64,000 nucleotides of DNA from an uncultured Pseudomonadota bacterium (GCA_945952465.1 CAMFIB010000001.1:1488001-1552000); one strand, 5' to 3'. Shown: positions 1 through 9,099, counted from the stretch's first letter. The notes: generated by a model from the letters alone, not told the origin. Made by a program: numbers and translations.

Positions 1-450
1 CTCAACGACGACGGCCGCGCGCTGCTGCGGCGCCGCGCGGTCGGTTTCGTGTTCCAGGCCTTCCACGTGCTGCCGCACCTCGACGTGGCGCAGAACGTCG
101 CGCTGCCGCTGCTGCTGCTCGGCCGGCAGGACGACGCGCACGTGGCAGCCATGCTCGCCGCCGTCGGCCTCGACGGCCTGGGCCACCGGCTGCCACAGCA
201 GCTCTCTGGCGGCCAGTTGCAGCGCGTGGCCATCGCCCGCGCACTGGTGCACCGGCCGGCGCTGCTGCTGGCCGACGAGCCCACCGGCAACCTCGACCCG
301 CAGACCGCCGCCCGAGTGATGGACGCGCTGGTCGAACAAACCCGTGCCCACGCCGCCGCGCTGGTGCTGGTGACCCACAGCGAGGCCGCCGCCGCGCGGG
401 CCGACCGGGTGCTGCACCTGACGGCGCGGGGTTTTCAGGAAGACCGTTGA
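1..450 (+). CDS. LolD/MacB-type ABC transporter ATP-binding protein, 5' partial
   Basis: The reading frame is open from the first base, so the gene starts outside the window and the Walker A loop is missing. Visible in order are the Q-loop ([14 protein letters not shown]), the ABC signature ([15 protein letters not shown]), Walker B ([13 protein letters not shown]) and the H-loop histidine (LVLVTHSE). The EPTGNLD form is typical of ATPases that pair with FtsX/MacB-like permeases, which move lipoproteins or other envelope substrates rather than nutrients. The probable partner is the FtsX-type permease at 3456-6059, but eutBC and two small genes lie between them. Membrane-associated cytoplasmic ATPase; the substrate is unknown. 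Confidence 0.9.
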   Translation, partial: LNDDGRALLRRRAVGFVFQAFHVLPHLDVAQNVALPLLLLGRQDDAHVAAMLAAVGLDGLGHRLPQQLSGGQLQRVAIARALVHRPALLLADEPTGNLDPQTAARVMDALVEQTRAHAAALVLVTHSEAAAARADRVLHLTARGFQEDR

Positions 451-459
451 CCCGAAAAT

Positions 460-781
460 ATGTACGTGGTGTGCCAGGCGGTGGCGCAGCTCGCGGTAAC
501 CCGCTTCGTCGGACACTATCGCGCGGCCGGGCATTCAGCCGCGACCTGATCGATCTGGCCATGCAAGAGGCCGATCCCCCCAGTTGCGAGCCGCCTGCGC
601 CAAGGCGGAAGACGCCTACGAGGTGCGAAAACCCCTCGCAGCCGCCATCGCGGCGCTCCGCAACCGACCGCACCGCCTGGCGCAATGCATGGAAGCCCTG
701 GCCATCACCACCGTGTCGCGGGCACGGCTGTGGCAGAACGTGCTGCGGCTCGAGCGGGCCTTGGCGGTGGAGGCGGGCTGA
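460..781 (+). pseudogene. Small hypothetical protein broken by two frameshifts
   Basis: Three short pieces in three frames read as one protein of about 107 residues if one base is restored near 540 and one in the run of six C at 576-581. Piece 1 (ATG 460, [20 protein letters not shown]) runs into piece 2 (DLIDLAMQEADPP) and then piece 3 (LRAACAKAEDAYEVRKPLAA, continuing to ...LERALAVEAG, stop at 779-781). Both breaks need the same correction, a single missing base, and together they join helical, protein-like segments. I do not recognise the family. It could be a true pseudogene or two sequencing errors. Confidence 0.45.
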
Positions 782-821
782 CGTGAAGGCGCATTGCCTG
801 CACGGCCTTACCATCCCGACC

Positions 822-1223
822 ATGCCATTCCAAACCCGCTGGCTGTTGCGCACGCTTCCCCTGGCCATGCTGCTGGGCATTGCACCTTTTGCCACGGCCC
901 AGAAGCCGATCTACCTGTGCGAGGGTGTCTACACCGATGCACCGTGCCGCGGTGGAAAGGAAGTGGACATCCTGCCCTCGCGCGGCGTCACAAGCCTCTC
1001 GGGCCGCAAGCGGGAAAGCCTGGAGGCCACCATCGAGAGCACGCAAACCGACATGGTCAAATCCCAACAGCAGGGCATCGCCGAGGCCAGCCGTATGGTG
1101 CGTTGCGACGGTCTTCAACGGCAGCGCCAAGCCATCGACGCTTCATCCACGGACTCGGCGTTACGGGAGCGTCGGTTTGCCATCCGTCAGGAACAACACC
1201 GGCTCAACTGCCGCAACAACTGA
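822..1223 (+). CDS. Secreted small hypothetical protein, DUF4124-like
   Basis: 133 residues from the ATG at 822, where a signal peptide begins (MPFQTRWLLRTLPLAMLLGI, then APFATA before mature QKPIYLC). The mature start has YLCEGVYTDAPCRGGKEVDI, which resembles the short DUF4124 motif in which a Y-[KR]-C-x4-Y-x-D-x-PC pattern follows the signal peptide. The rest is charged and probably helical (RKRESLEATIESTQTDMVKSQ). Four cysteines in the mature part suggest a disulfide-bonded periplasmic protein. It converges on eutC. The function is unknown, and the DUF4124 link is by motif only. Confidence 0.7.
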   Translation: MPFQTRWLLRTLPLAMLLGIAPFATAQKPIYLCEGVYTDAPCRGGKEVDILPSRGVTSLSGRKRESLEATIESTQTDMVKSQQQGIAEASRMVRCDGLQRQRQAIDASSTDSALRERRFAIRQEQHRLNCRNN

Positions 1224-1237
1224 GCCGGGGCATCGGC

Positions 1238-2005
1238 TCAGGGTGCATCCAGCACCGGCCCACCGCTTTCGTCCTTCAACCGCACCCCGCTCAGGCGGCG
1301 CTCGAACGCGGCGGCGATCAGCCAGCACAGGCGCTCCGCCGCTTCGTCATAGCCCAGGCCAGCGGCGCGGATGTTGGAGACGCAGTTGCGGTCGGCGTCG
1401 GTTCGCCCGACCTTCGGCGCGAAGGTGAGGTAGGCGCCCAGGCTGTCGGGCGAGCTGAGGCCGGGGCGCTCGCCGATCAGCATCACGCTGAGTGTCGCGT
1501 TGAGCCGTTCGCCGATCTCGTCGGCCAGCGCGACGCGGGCCTGGGTGGCGACGACGAGCGGCGCCAGCGTGTAGCGGTCGCCCAGCAAGTCGCGCAGCGC
1601 CGCCAGCAGCGGTGCCGCATGGCGCTGCACCGCGAGCGACGACAAACCGTCGCCAATGACGAAGGCGACGTCGGGCGCGCTGTGCGAGAGCCTGGTCAGC
1701 GCTTGGGCGCTGTCTTCGGCCAGCCGCCGACCGAGATCGGGCCGCCGCAGATAGGTCTGCCGCGTCGCGTCGTCCTGCGCGGCCTGGCTGGTGACCGCCA
1801 CGCAGCGCCAGCCACCGAGTTCGGCCACCAGCGCATCGACGTCGAGCTGGGTGTGGATGGCGTCGCGTGCCGCCGCGTGGGCCGCGCCAAAAGCCAGCAG
1901 CTCGGCGGTCGGCAGGCTCACGCCGCTGCGGCCCAGCGCGATGCGGGCGGGGGTGTGGCGCCGCCACGCGGTCCAGGGGTCGGGCGGCACCAGTTCGTCG
2001 CTCAT
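1238..2005 (-). CDS. eutC: Ethanolamine ammonia-lyase small subunit
   Basis: 255 residues, the usual size for EutC. With EutB it forms the adenosylcobalamin-dependent lyase that splits ethanolamine into acetaldehyde and ammonia. Family-typical stretches are the N-terminal PWTAWRRHTPARIALGRSG, the central FVIGDGLSSLAVQRHA and the C-terminal RTDADRNCVSNIRAAGLGY. The chosen ATG at 2005 overlaps the eutB stop by four bases (ATGA), so the two are translationally coupled. No microcompartment genes, eutA reactivase or ethanolamine permease are present here, so this is the minimal two-gene form used for nitrogen or carbon scavenging. Confidence 0.95.
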   Translation of the reverse strand: MSDELVPPDPWTAWRRHTPARIALGRSGVSLPTAELLAFGAAHAAARDAIHTQLDVDALVAELGGWRCVAVTSQAAQDDATRQTYLRRPDLGRRLAEDSAQALTRLSHSAPDVAFVIGDGLSSLAVQRHAAPLLAALRDLLGDRYTLAPLVVATQARVALADEIGERLNATLSVMLIGERPGLSSPDSLGAYLTFAPKVGRTDADRNCVSNIRAAGLGYDEAAERLCWLIAAAFERRLSGVRLKDESGGPVLDAP

Positions 2006-3396
2006 GCCGTGCCCTGGAAGCCGAGCGATTGCAACCCGCCCAGCATGCGGCTGCCGTCCGGCGGCAGCAGCTCGCCGCGTGCGTCTGTGATGCCCATGCG
2101 CGCCAGCCAGGCCTCGAACTCGGGCGCGCGTTGCAGGCCGAGCAGGCGGCGCACGAACAGCGCGTCGTGGAAGGAGGTGCTCTGGTAGTTCAGCATCACG
2201 TCGTCGGCGCCGGGCACGCCCATGACGAAGTTCAGCCCCGCGCTGGCCAGCAGCACCAGCAGGCTGTCCATGTCGTCCTGGTCGGCCTCGGCGTGGTTGG
2301 TGTAGCAAACGTCGCAGCCCATCGGCAGCCCGAGCAGCTTGCCGCAGAAGTGGTCTTCAAGACCGGCGCGGATGATCTGTTTGCCGTCGTACAAATACTC
2401 CGGCCCGATGAAGCCGACCACCGTGTTCACCAGCAGCGGTCGGTAGCGCCGCGCCACCGCATAGGCGCGCGCCTCGCACGTCTGCTGGTCGACGCCGTGG
2501 TGCGCGCCGGCCGACAGCGCACTGCCCTGCCCGGTCTCGAAATACATCACGTTGTCGCCCAGCGTGCCGCGTTTCAGATCGAGCGCCATCGCGTGCGCCT
2601 CGTCGAGCAGCGCCAGCGAAATGCCGAACGAGGTGTTCGCCCCCTCGGTGCCGGCGATCGACTGGAACACCAGGTCCACCGGCGCGCCGCGCTGCATCGC
2701 CGCCATGGTGTTGGTCACATGGGTCAGCACACAGGTCTGCGTGGGAATGGCGAAGTGGCCGACGATGCGGTCGAGCAGCTTCAGCAGCTCGACCAGCGCC
2801 GGCAGGTTGTCGGCCACCGGGTTGATGCCGATCACCGCGTCGCCCGCGCCGTACATCAGTCCGTCGAGCATCGAAGCGACGATGCCCTCGGGCTTGTCCG
2901 ACGGGTGGTTGGGCTGCAGCCGAACCGCCAGCGTGCCCGGCAGCCCCAGCGTGTTGCGGAAACGGGTGACGACGCGGCACTTCTTCGCGACTGCGATCAG
3001 GTCCTGGTTGCGCATGAGCTTGCTGACCGCTGCCACCATCTCCGGCGTCAGACCGGGTGCCAACGCCTGCAGCACTTCGGTGGTTGCCGCGTCGGACAGC
3101 AGCCAGTCGCGCAAACCACCCACGGTGAGATGCGCCACCGGCGCGAACGCGGCGGCATCGTGGCCGTCGATGATGAGGCGCGTGACCTCGTCAGCCTCGT
3201 AGGGCACCAGCGCGTCGTTGAGAAAGGCCTTCAGCGGCAGATCGGCCAGCGCCATGCGGGCGGCGACGCGCTGCTGCGCCGTCTCGGCCGCGATGCCGGC
3301 CAGCGCGTCGCCCGAGCGCGCAGGAGAAGCGGCGGCCAGCACCGCCTTCAGGTCGGGGAAGGTGAAGCTTTGGTGGCCAACGCTGGCGCGGTACAT
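2002..3396 (-). CDS. eutB: Ethanolamine ammonia-lyase large subunit
   Basis: 464 residues, full length for EutB. This subunit carries the active-site TIM barrel that binds ethanolamine and adenosylcobalamin. Recognisable family blocks include NPVADNLPALVELLKLLD, FQSIAGTEGANTSFGISLAL, YFETGQGSALSAGAHHGVDQ and GLPMGCDVCYTNHAEADQDD. The start MYRASVGHQSF at 3396 matches family N-termini; an upstream in-frame extension to 3486 looks non-homologous. The divergent permease gene starts 59 bases away. A -10-like CACAAT lies 6 bases before the ATG. The pair sits between an ABC ATPase and its likely permease, suggesting insertion as a unit. Confidence 0.96.
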   Translation of the reverse strand: MYRASVGHQSFTFPDLKAVLAAASPARSGDALAGIAAETAQQRVAARMALADLPLKAFLNDALVPYEADEVTRLIIDGHDAAAFAPVAHLTVGGLRDWLLSDAATTEVLQALAPGLTPEMVAAVSKLMRNQDLIAVAKKCRVVTRFRNTLGLPGTLAVRLQPNHPSDKPEGIVASMLDGLMYGAGDAVIGINPVADNLPALVELLKLLDRIVGHFAIPTQTCVLTHVTNTMAAMQRGAPVDLVFQSIAGTEGANTSFGISLALLDEAHAMALDLKRGTLGDNVMYFETGQGSALSAGAHHGVDQQTCEARAYAVARRYRPLLVNTVVGFIGPEYLYDGKQIIRAGLEDHFCGKLLGLPMGCDVCYTNHAEADQDDMDSLLVLLASAGLNFVMGVPGADDVMLNYQSTSFHDALFVRRLLGLQRAPEFEAWLARMGITDARGELLPPDGSRMLGGLQSLGFQGTA

Positions 3397-3455
3397 GCGG
3401 CCATTGTGCGGTCGCCTCGGTGTCCGCGCCATGTCTGGGCCATTCGAGGGGTGCG

Positions 3456-6059
3456 ATGATGGCCGCGATGGCCGCCATTCCCTCACCGCTGCCCGCGCTG
3501 CTCGCCCGTTTCTCGTGGCGCGAGTGGCGGCAGCACCCGTGGCGGCATGCGGCGGCGGTGCTGTCGGTGGCGCTCGGCGTGGCGCTGGCCTTCGCGGTGC
3601 ACCTCATCAATGCGTCGGCGCTCAGCGAGTTTTCGCAGGCGGTGCGCGCGGTTGGCGGCCAGCCCGACCTGGAGGTGCGTGCCGCGCAAGGCGGCTTCGA
3701 CGAAACGCTGTTTGGCCGGCTGGCGAAACGGCCCGAGGTGGCGCTGGCCAGCCCGGTGCTGGAACTCACCACCTACGCGGCGGGCGGCGGCGGGGCTGAC
3801 CGGCCCGCCGTGCGGGTGCTGGGGCTGGACGCGCTGGCGGTGGCACCCCTGTCGCCGTCGCTCATGCCCCAGCCCGACGAGGGCGAGCCGCGCTTCGTGC
3901 TGTTCGCGCCCGACGCCGCTTTCGTCAACGCCGCCGCCCGCGCGCTGGCAGCCGCACACAGCAACCGCCTCACGCTGCAGGCCGGGCTGACCGGCGCGGT
4001 GCCGCTGCGTGTGGCCGGCCATGTGGCCGCCAGCGGGCCGCCGCTGGTGGTGATGGACATTGCCGCCGCGCAGCAGGCCTTCGGCCGGCTCGGCCAACTC
4101 ACCCGAATCGACCTGCGGCTCGCCGCTGGCGTAAACCGCGACACCTTCGCCGCCGCACTGCGCGCCGAAAAAGACTGGCCGGCCGGCGTGCTGCTCGCCG
4201 CACCGGGCGACGACGCACAGCGGGTCAGCGCCCTCTCGCGCGCCTACCGCGTCAACCTGACGGTGCTGGCGCTGGTGGCGCTGTTCACCGGCGCCTTCCT
4301 GGTGTTCTCGGTGCTGTCGCTCGGCGTGGCGCGGCGCAGCCGGCAGTTCGCGCTGCTCGCCACGCTGGGCCTCACCGCACGCGAGCGGCTGCTGCTGGTG
4401 CTGGCCGAAACGGCGCTGCTCGGCACGCTGGGCAGCGCCCTTGGCGTTGCGCTCGGCGGCGGGCTGGCGGCGCTGGCGCTGCGGCTGCTGGGCGGCGACC
4501 TGGGCGGCGGCTATTTCCCCGGCGTCACGCCCGTGCTGCTGTGGGACGGCGGCGCGGCGCTCGGCTACGGCGCGCTGGGGGTGGCGGCGGCGCTGGTCGG
4601 TGGTTGGTGGCCGGCACGCGCCGCACAACGCCTGCCGCCGGCGCAGGCCTTGAAGGGGCTGGGCGCGGCGGGGCCGGCGCAGCGCCGCATCGGCGCCGGT
4701 CTGCTGCTGGTAGCCGCCGCGCTGGCGCTGGCCTGCGTGCCGCCGGTCGGTGGCATCGCGCTGGCGGCCTATGGCGCGGTGGCGCTGCTGCTGGTCGGTG
4801 GCATCGCGCTGCTGCCGCCGCTGCTGGAGCGGCTGCTCGACGCGGTTGCGCCGCTTCTGGCCCGCCGGCCCCTGGCGCTGCTGGCGGTGGAGCGGGCGCG
4901 CCGGGTGCCGGGCACCGCGGCGGTGGCGGTGGGCGGTGTGGTGGCCTCGCTCAGCCTGGCGGTGGCGCTGACGGTGATGGTGGCGAGCTTCCGCGACTCG
5001 GTCGCCAACTGGCTGGCGGTGGTGCTGCCGGCCGATCTGTATGCCCGCGCGGCGAGCAGCGCCGCAGCCGGAGACACCGTGTTCTTCGGCCCCGAGGTGG
5101 TGGCCGCCGCCGCCCGCATGCCGGGGGTGGCCCGGCTCACGCCGCAGCGGGTGCGCTCGCTGCAGTTGAACACGCGGCAACCGGCGGTGGCGCTGGTGGC
5201 CCGCCGCATCGACGACCCGGCGCACGACTTCGCGCTGGTGGGCGCTGCGCTGCCGGTGCCACCGGGGCGCACGCCGATCTGGGTGAGCGAGGCGATCATT
5301 GATCTCTACGGTGTGCGCCCGGGCGGCGATTTTCCGGCATTTTCAGAGGTTTTTCGGCCGCTTGCCATCGCCAATGCTGGTGATTCAGCTCCTTTTTTTG
5401 TAGCTGGCGTGTTGCGCGACTACGCCCGCCAGTTCGGCGCGGTGGCCATCGACGACCGCGCCTACGCCGCCCTCACCGGCGACCGCAACGCCAACGACCT
5501 CGCCTTCACGCTCGCCCCTGGCGCCGACGCGGCCGCCGTGCAGCAGGCGCTGCGCGACCTCGCCGACCGGGCGTCACCGGGCGCCGGCGCGCGCATCGAG
5601 TTCGCGTCGGCCGCGCAGATCCGTGCGGCCTCGCTGCGCATCTTCGACCGCAGCTTTGCCGTCACCTACTGGCTGCAGGCGGTGGCCATCGGCATCGGCC
5701 TGTTCGGCGTGGCGGCGAGTTTCTCGGCGCAGGTGCTGGCGCGGCGCAAGGAGTTCGGGCTGCTGGCCCACCTGGGGCTGACGCGCCGGCAGATTCTGGC
5801 CGTGGTGGCCGGCGAAGGCGCGGCGTTCTCGGCGGCCGGCGCGCTGGCCGGGCTGGCGCTGGGCTTGGGTGTGGCGCTGGTGCTGGTGTTCGTGGTGAAC
5901 CCACAGAGCTTCCACTGGAGCATGGACCTCGCGCTGCCGCCGCTGCGGCTGGCCGCGCTGGGCGCCGCCGTGGTGCTGGCGGGCACCGCCACCGCCTGGC
6001 TCTCCGGCCGTGCGGCGGCGGGCGCCGACGCGGTGCTGGCGGTGCGGGAAGACTGGTAG
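3456..6059 (+). CDS. FtsX-family ABC transporter permease
   Basis: 867 residues from the ATG at 3456, with GAGGGG just upstream; ATGs at 3459 and 3468 are possible. Layout: one membrane helix at about 25-45, a large periplasmic region, a first FtsX core at about 260-400 (LFTGAFLVFSVLSLGVARR), a second membrane cluster at about 410-510, another periplasmic region, and a C-terminal FtsX core at about 735-855 (ARRKEFGLLAHLGLTRRQIL). This duplicated MacB/LolC-like plan belongs to inner-membrane permeases that use a LolD-type ATPase, probably the partial one at 1-450. A lower-GC patch at 5338-5405 inside the gene may be repeat-derived. The substrate is unknown. Confidence 0.9.
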   Translation: MMAAMAAIPSPLPALLARFSWREWRQHPWRHAAAVLSVALGVALAFAVHLINASALSEFSQAVRAVGGQPDLEVRAAQGGFDETLFGRLAKRPEVALASPVLELTTYAAGGGGADRPAVRVLGLDALAVAPLSPSLMPQPDEGEPRFVLFAPDAAFVNAAARALAAAHSNRLTLQAGLTGAVPLRVAGHVAASGPPLVVMDIAAAQQAFGRLGQLTRIDLRLAAGVNRDTFAAALRAEKDWPAGVLLAAPGDDAQRVSALSRAYRVNLTVLALVALFTGAFLVFSVLSLGVARRSRQFALLATLGLTARERLLLVLAETALLGTLGSALGVALGGGLAALALRLLGGDLGGGYFPGVTPVLLWDGGAALGYGALGVAAALVGGWWPARAAQRLPPAQALKGLGAAGPAQRRIGAGLLLVAAALALACVPPVGGIALAAYGAVALLLVGGIALLPPLLERLLDAVAPLLARRPLALLAVERARRVPGTAAVAVGGVVASLSLAVALTVMVASFRDSVANWLAVVLPADLYARAASSAAAGDTVFFGPEVVAAAARMPGVARLTPQRVRSLQLNTRQPAVALVARRIDDPAHDFALVGAALPVPPGRTPIWVSEAIIDLYGVRPGGDFPAFSEVFRPLAIANAGDSAPFFVAGVLRDYARQFGAVAIDDRAYAALTGDRNANDLAFTLAPGADAAAVQQALRDLADRASPGAGARIEFASAAQIRAASLRIFDRSFAVTYWLQAVAIGIGLFGVAASFSAQVLARRKEFGLLAHLGLTRRQILAVVAGEGAAFSAAGALAGLALGLGVALVLVFVVNPQSFHWSMDLALPPLRLAALGAAVVLAGTATAWLSGRAAAGADAVLAVREDW
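5338..5405 (-). repeat. Possible intragenic copy of repeat family 1 (weak)
   Basis: A T-rich patch inside the FtsX permease gene (TTTTTCGG ... AGCTCCTTTTTTTGTAGC) stands out from the surrounding very GC-rich codons. It shares the AGCTCC...TAGC block and a leading T-run with the other family 1 copies but lacks the CGCTGACT core. It encodes FSEVFRPLAIANAGDSAPFF without breaking the frame. Listed as possible only. Confidence 0.3.
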
Positions 6060-6061
6060 CC

Positions 6062-7183
6062 ATGCACGGCCCCCTTCCCTTGTCGAGGCGCCAACTGCTG
6101 CTGGCCGGCGCCGCGCTGGGCTGGCCGCCCGCCCAGACCGCTGCTCACGCCGCTGCCCCGGCCGCGCGCACGCCGCTGCCGCCGCTGCGTTTCCCGCGCG
6201 ACCACGGCAGCCACCCCGGCCATCGCACCGAGTGGTGGTACGTCACCGGCCATGCGCAGGCGGCGGGCGGCGGCGGCCGCGCATTCGGTTTCCAGGTCAC
6301 CTTCTTCCGCTCGCGGGTCGAGGGCACACAAGGCCTCACATCCCGTTTCGCCGCCAGGCAACTGGTCTTCGCGCACGCCGCGCTCACCGACGTGGCCGGC
6401 AAGACGCTGCTGCACGACCAGCGCATCGCCCGCTCGTCGGGCGACGTGGCGCTCGACCAGGGCCATGCGGCCGAGGCCGACACCGCCGTCACGCTGCGCG
6501 ACTGGTCACTGAAGCGCGACGCGGCGTCTGGCCGCTACGACGCGCGGGTCGCCGCCCACGATTTCGCGCTGGCGCTGGCCTTCATGCCCACGCAGCCGCT
6601 GCTGCTGCAGGGCGAGGCCGGCTGGTCGCGCAAGGGGCCTGACCCGCAACAGGCGAGCTGGTACTACAGCCAGCCGCAGCTTGCCGCCAGCGGCCGCCTC
6701 ACGCTGCGCGGCCAGCCCTTCGACGTGACCGGCACCGCCTGGCTCGACCACGAATGGAGCAACGAGCTGCTGGCGCCCAATGCGGTGGGCTGGGACTGGA
6801 TCGGCATGAACCTGTTCGACGGCTCGGCCCTGACGGCCTTCCAGTTGCGCGACGCCCAGGGCCGGCCGGTCTGGGACGGCGGCTCCTACCGCCACCCCAC
6901 GGCCGGCACCTTCATCGCGCGGCCGGGCGAAACGCAGTTCCAGCCCGGCGCCACTTGGAAAAGCCCGCTGACGCAGGCGGTCTACCCCGTGGAGTGGACG
7001 GTGCGCACGCCGGCCGATTTCTACACCGTCAAGGCGGTGCTGCCGGCGCAGGAGCTGGACAGCCGCAGCTCCACCGGCGCGGTGTACTGGGAAGGCCTGA
7101 GCGACCTGTTCGACAGCAACCGCCGCCATGTGGGCCGCGGCTACCTGGAGATGACCGGCTACGCCCGGCCGCTGCAGCTCTGA
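6062..7183 (+). CDS. AttH/CrtC-like lipocalin-domain protein, exported
   Basis: 373 residues, starting two bases after the permease stop. The N-terminus (LSRRQLLLAGAALGWPPAQT) is a twin-arginine-like signal. The body fits the AttH/carotenoid 1,2-hydratase-like double lipocalin fold: FPRDHGSHPGHRTEWWYVTG near residue 40, AFGFQVTFFRSRVEG near 75, AWLDHEWSNELL near 225 and GWDWIGMNLFDGSALTAFQL near 240. In many proteobacteria this family sits directly downstream of an FtsX-type permease and its ATPase, as here, and probably works with that envelope transporter. No carotenoid genes are nearby, so a pigment role is unlikely. Confidence 0.85.
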   Translation: MHGPLPLSRRQLLLAGAALGWPPAQTAAHAAAPAARTPLPPLRFPRDHGSHPGHRTEWWYVTGHAQAAGGGGRAFGFQVTFFRSRVEGTQGLTSRFAARQLVFAHAALTDVAGKTLLHDQRIARSSGDVALDQGHAAEADTAVTLRDWSLKRDAASGRYDARVAAHDFALALAFMPTQPLLLQGEAGWSRKGPDPQQASWYYSQPQLAASGRLTLRGQPFDVTGTAWLDHEWSNELLAPNAVGWDWIGMNLFDGSALTAFQLRDAQGRPVWDGGSYRHPTAGTFIARPGETQFQPGATWKSPLTQAVYPVEWTVRTPADFYTVKAVLPAQELDSRSSTGAVYWEGLSDLFDSNRRHVGRGYLEMTGYARPLQL

Positions 7184-7229
7184 CCGGCCGGGCCATGCCC
7201 GGTGTCGTGCGGGCGCCATCGGCCGCCGC

Positions 7230-7242
7230 TACACTGCGCCCG
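7230..7242 (+). promoter_or_regulatory. -10-like TACACT directly before the start codon
   Basis: TACACT (7230-7235) ends seven bases before the ATG at 7243. If it is a sigma70 -10 element, transcription would begin at or within about two bases of the start codon, giving a leaderless mRNA. The same layout appears before tsaD and the gene at 52147. No convincing Shine-Dalgarno sequence is seen. Inference from pattern only. Confidence 0.4.
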
Positions 7243-9075
7243 ATGGTCGCCCCCACCTCCGCCGCCGCACCGGCCGCAATGCCCGCTCCGCCCACCAAGG
7301 GCTCGCCGCGCTCGCTGTCCGGGCTGCGGCCCTTTCTTGCACCCTACGCCGGCCGCATCGCGCTGGCGCTGGCCTTTCTCGTGCTGGCCGCCATGGCCAC
7401 GCTGGTGTTCCCCATCGCGCTGCGCAGCCTGATCGATGGCGGCCTGATCGCCGCCGACCCCGGCCAGCGCATGCTGGCGCTGCAGGAGCATTTCGCCGGG
7501 CTGTTCGGCGTGGCGATCGCGCTGGGCATCTTCTCGGCCTTCCGCTATTACATGGTGAGCTGGCTGGGCGAGCGCGTGACGGCCGACCTGCGCAACGCCG
7601 TGTATGCCCATGTGCTGAACCAGAGCCCGGAATTCTTCGAGAGCACGCAGACAGGCGAGGTGCTGTCGCGCCTCACCACCGACACCACGCTGGTGCAAAC
7701 CGTGGTCGGCTCCTCGCTGAGCATCGGCCTGCGCAACGCCGTGATGGGCCTGGGCGCCATGGCCATGCTGGTCTGGACCAACCCGCGCGTGATGCTGCAG
7801 GTGATGGGCGTGCTGGTACTCGTGGTGCTCCCCAGCGTGTGGTTCGGCCGGCGGGTGCGCCGCCTGTCGCGCGCCAGCCAGGACCGGGTGGCCGACTCCA
7901 GCGCCATCGCCGCCGAGGTGCTGAACGCCATTCCGGTGGTGCAGAGCTACACCGCCGAGGCGCGCGAGGCGGCCCGCTTCGACGCCTCCACCGAAGACGC
8001 CTTCGTCACCGCCGTGCGCCGCACCCGCGCGCGGGCGGTGCTGATCGCCTTCATCATCATCGCCACCTCGGCCGCGCTGCTGTGGGGCCTGTACCTCGGC
8101 ACGCAGGCGGTGATGCGCGGCGACATCACCGCCGGGCACCTGGGCCAGACCGTCATCTACGTGATCATCCTGGCCGGCGCCACCGCGGTGCTGGGCGAGG
8201 TCTATGGCGACCTGCTGCGCGCCGCCGGCGCCACCGAGCGGCTCATGGAGCTGCTGGACAGCCGCTCACCGGTGTTTTCACCAGAAAATCCGGTGCCAGT
8301 CAGCGCCGTTGCTGGTGGTAGCGCTATACATTTCGAAGCAATCACCTTTCACTACCCGTCGCGGCCGGCGCAGGCCGCGCTTGGCGACTTCACGCTGGAT
8401 GTGCGGCCCGGCGAGACGGTGGCGCTGGTGGGCCCCAGCGGCGCCGGCAAGAGCACCGTGTTCCAGTTGCTGCTGCGCTTCTACGACCCCGACGCCCGCC
8501 ACGCGCTGCGCACCGGCAGCGGCACCATCACGCTCGACGGCGTGCCCACCCGCGACATGGCGCTGCACACGCTGCGCGAACGCATCGGCATCGTGCCGCA
8601 GGAGGCCGTCATCTTTTCCGCCAGCGCGATGGAGAACATCCGCTACGGCAAACCCGGCGCCAGCGACGACGAGGTGCGCGCCGCCGCCGAAGCGGCCTTC
8701 GCGCACGGCTTCATCAGCGCCCTGCCCGAGAGCTACGACACCTTCCTGGGTGAGCGCGGCGTGCGGCTGTCGGGCGGGCAGAAGCAGCGCATCGCCATCG
8801 CGCGGGCCATGCTGAAGAACCCGCCGCTGCTGCTGCTCGACGAGGCCACCAGCGCGCTCGACGCCGAAAGCGAACGCATGGTGCAGGCCGCGCTGGAATC
8901 GGCCATGGCGGGCCGCACCACGCTGGTCATCGCCCACCGGCTGGCCACCGTGCAGAAGGCCGACCGCATCGTGGTGCTCGACCACGGCCGCATCGTGGAA
9001 CAGGGCACGCACGACTCGTTGGTGGCCCTGGGCGGCATGTACGCGCAACTGGCGGCGCTGCAGTTCAACCTGTAG
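7243..9075 (+). CDS. MsbA-like ABC exporter (fused membrane and ATPase domains)
   Basis: 610 residues. The transmembrane domain (about 30-330) has six helices, starting at LRPFLAPYAGRIALALAFLV. The nucleotide-binding domain (about 365-605) has Walker A (GPSGAGKST), signature (LSGGQKQR), Walker B (LLLLDEATSALD) and H-loop (VIAHRLATV). It belongs to the MsbA/ABCB half-transporter group that works as a homodimer to export lipids or hydrophobic compounds. Unusual points are an unusual linker before the ATPase domain (from 8273, repeat-like DNA) and a short insertion after Walker A (DPDARHALRTGSG). The ATG at 7243 was chosen because of the TACACT element just upstream; ATGs at 7195 and 7279 are alternatives. 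Confidence 0.88.
   Translation: MVAPTSAAAPAAMPAPPTKGSPRSLSGLRPFLAPYAGRIALALAFLVLAAMATLVFPIALRSLIDGGLIAADPGQRMLALQEHFAGLFGVAIALGIFSAFRYYMVSWLGERVTADLRNAVYAHVLNQSPEFFESTQTGEVLSRLTTDTTLVQTVVGSSLSIGLRNAVMGLGAMAMLVWTNPRVMLQVMGVLVLVVLPSVWFGRRVRRLSRASQDRVADSSAIAAEVLNAIPVVQSYTAEAREAARFDASTEDAFVTAVRRTRARAVLIAFIIIATSAALLWGLYLGTQAVMRGDITAGHLGQTVIYVIILAGATAVLGEVYGDLLRAAGATERLMELLDSRSPVFSPENPVPVSAVAGGSAIHFEAITFHYPSRPAQAALGDFTLDVRPGETVALVGPSGAGKSTVFQLLLRFYDPDARHALRTGSGTITLDGVPTRDMALHTLRERIGIVPQEAVIFSASAMENIRYGKPGASDDEVRAAAEAAFAHGFISALPESYDTFLGERGVRLSGGQKQRIAIARAMLKNPPLLLLDEATSALDAESERMVQAALESAMAGRTTLVIAHRLATVQKADRIVVLDHGRIVEQGTHDSLVALGGMYAQLAALQFNL
8273..8335 (-). repeat. Intragenic copy of repeat family 1
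   Basis: Within the MsbA-like gene, at the junction of the membrane and ATPase domains. It contains GCCAGTCAGCGCC, the reverse complement of the family core GGCGCTGACT, followed by ...GCTATA, and has the leading TTTT seen in the intergenic copies. It stays in frame and encodes the linker FSPENPVPVSAVAGGSAIHF. Confidence 0.5.
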
Positions 9076-9099
9076 GCGCCGCGGGCCTGCGGGCCGCGC

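Noticed and set aside
6062-7183. Carotenoid hydratase CrtC and a pigment pathway
   Set aside because: The fold is shared, but no carotenoid genes are nearby; the position after an FtsX permease fits the AttH-like accessory role better.
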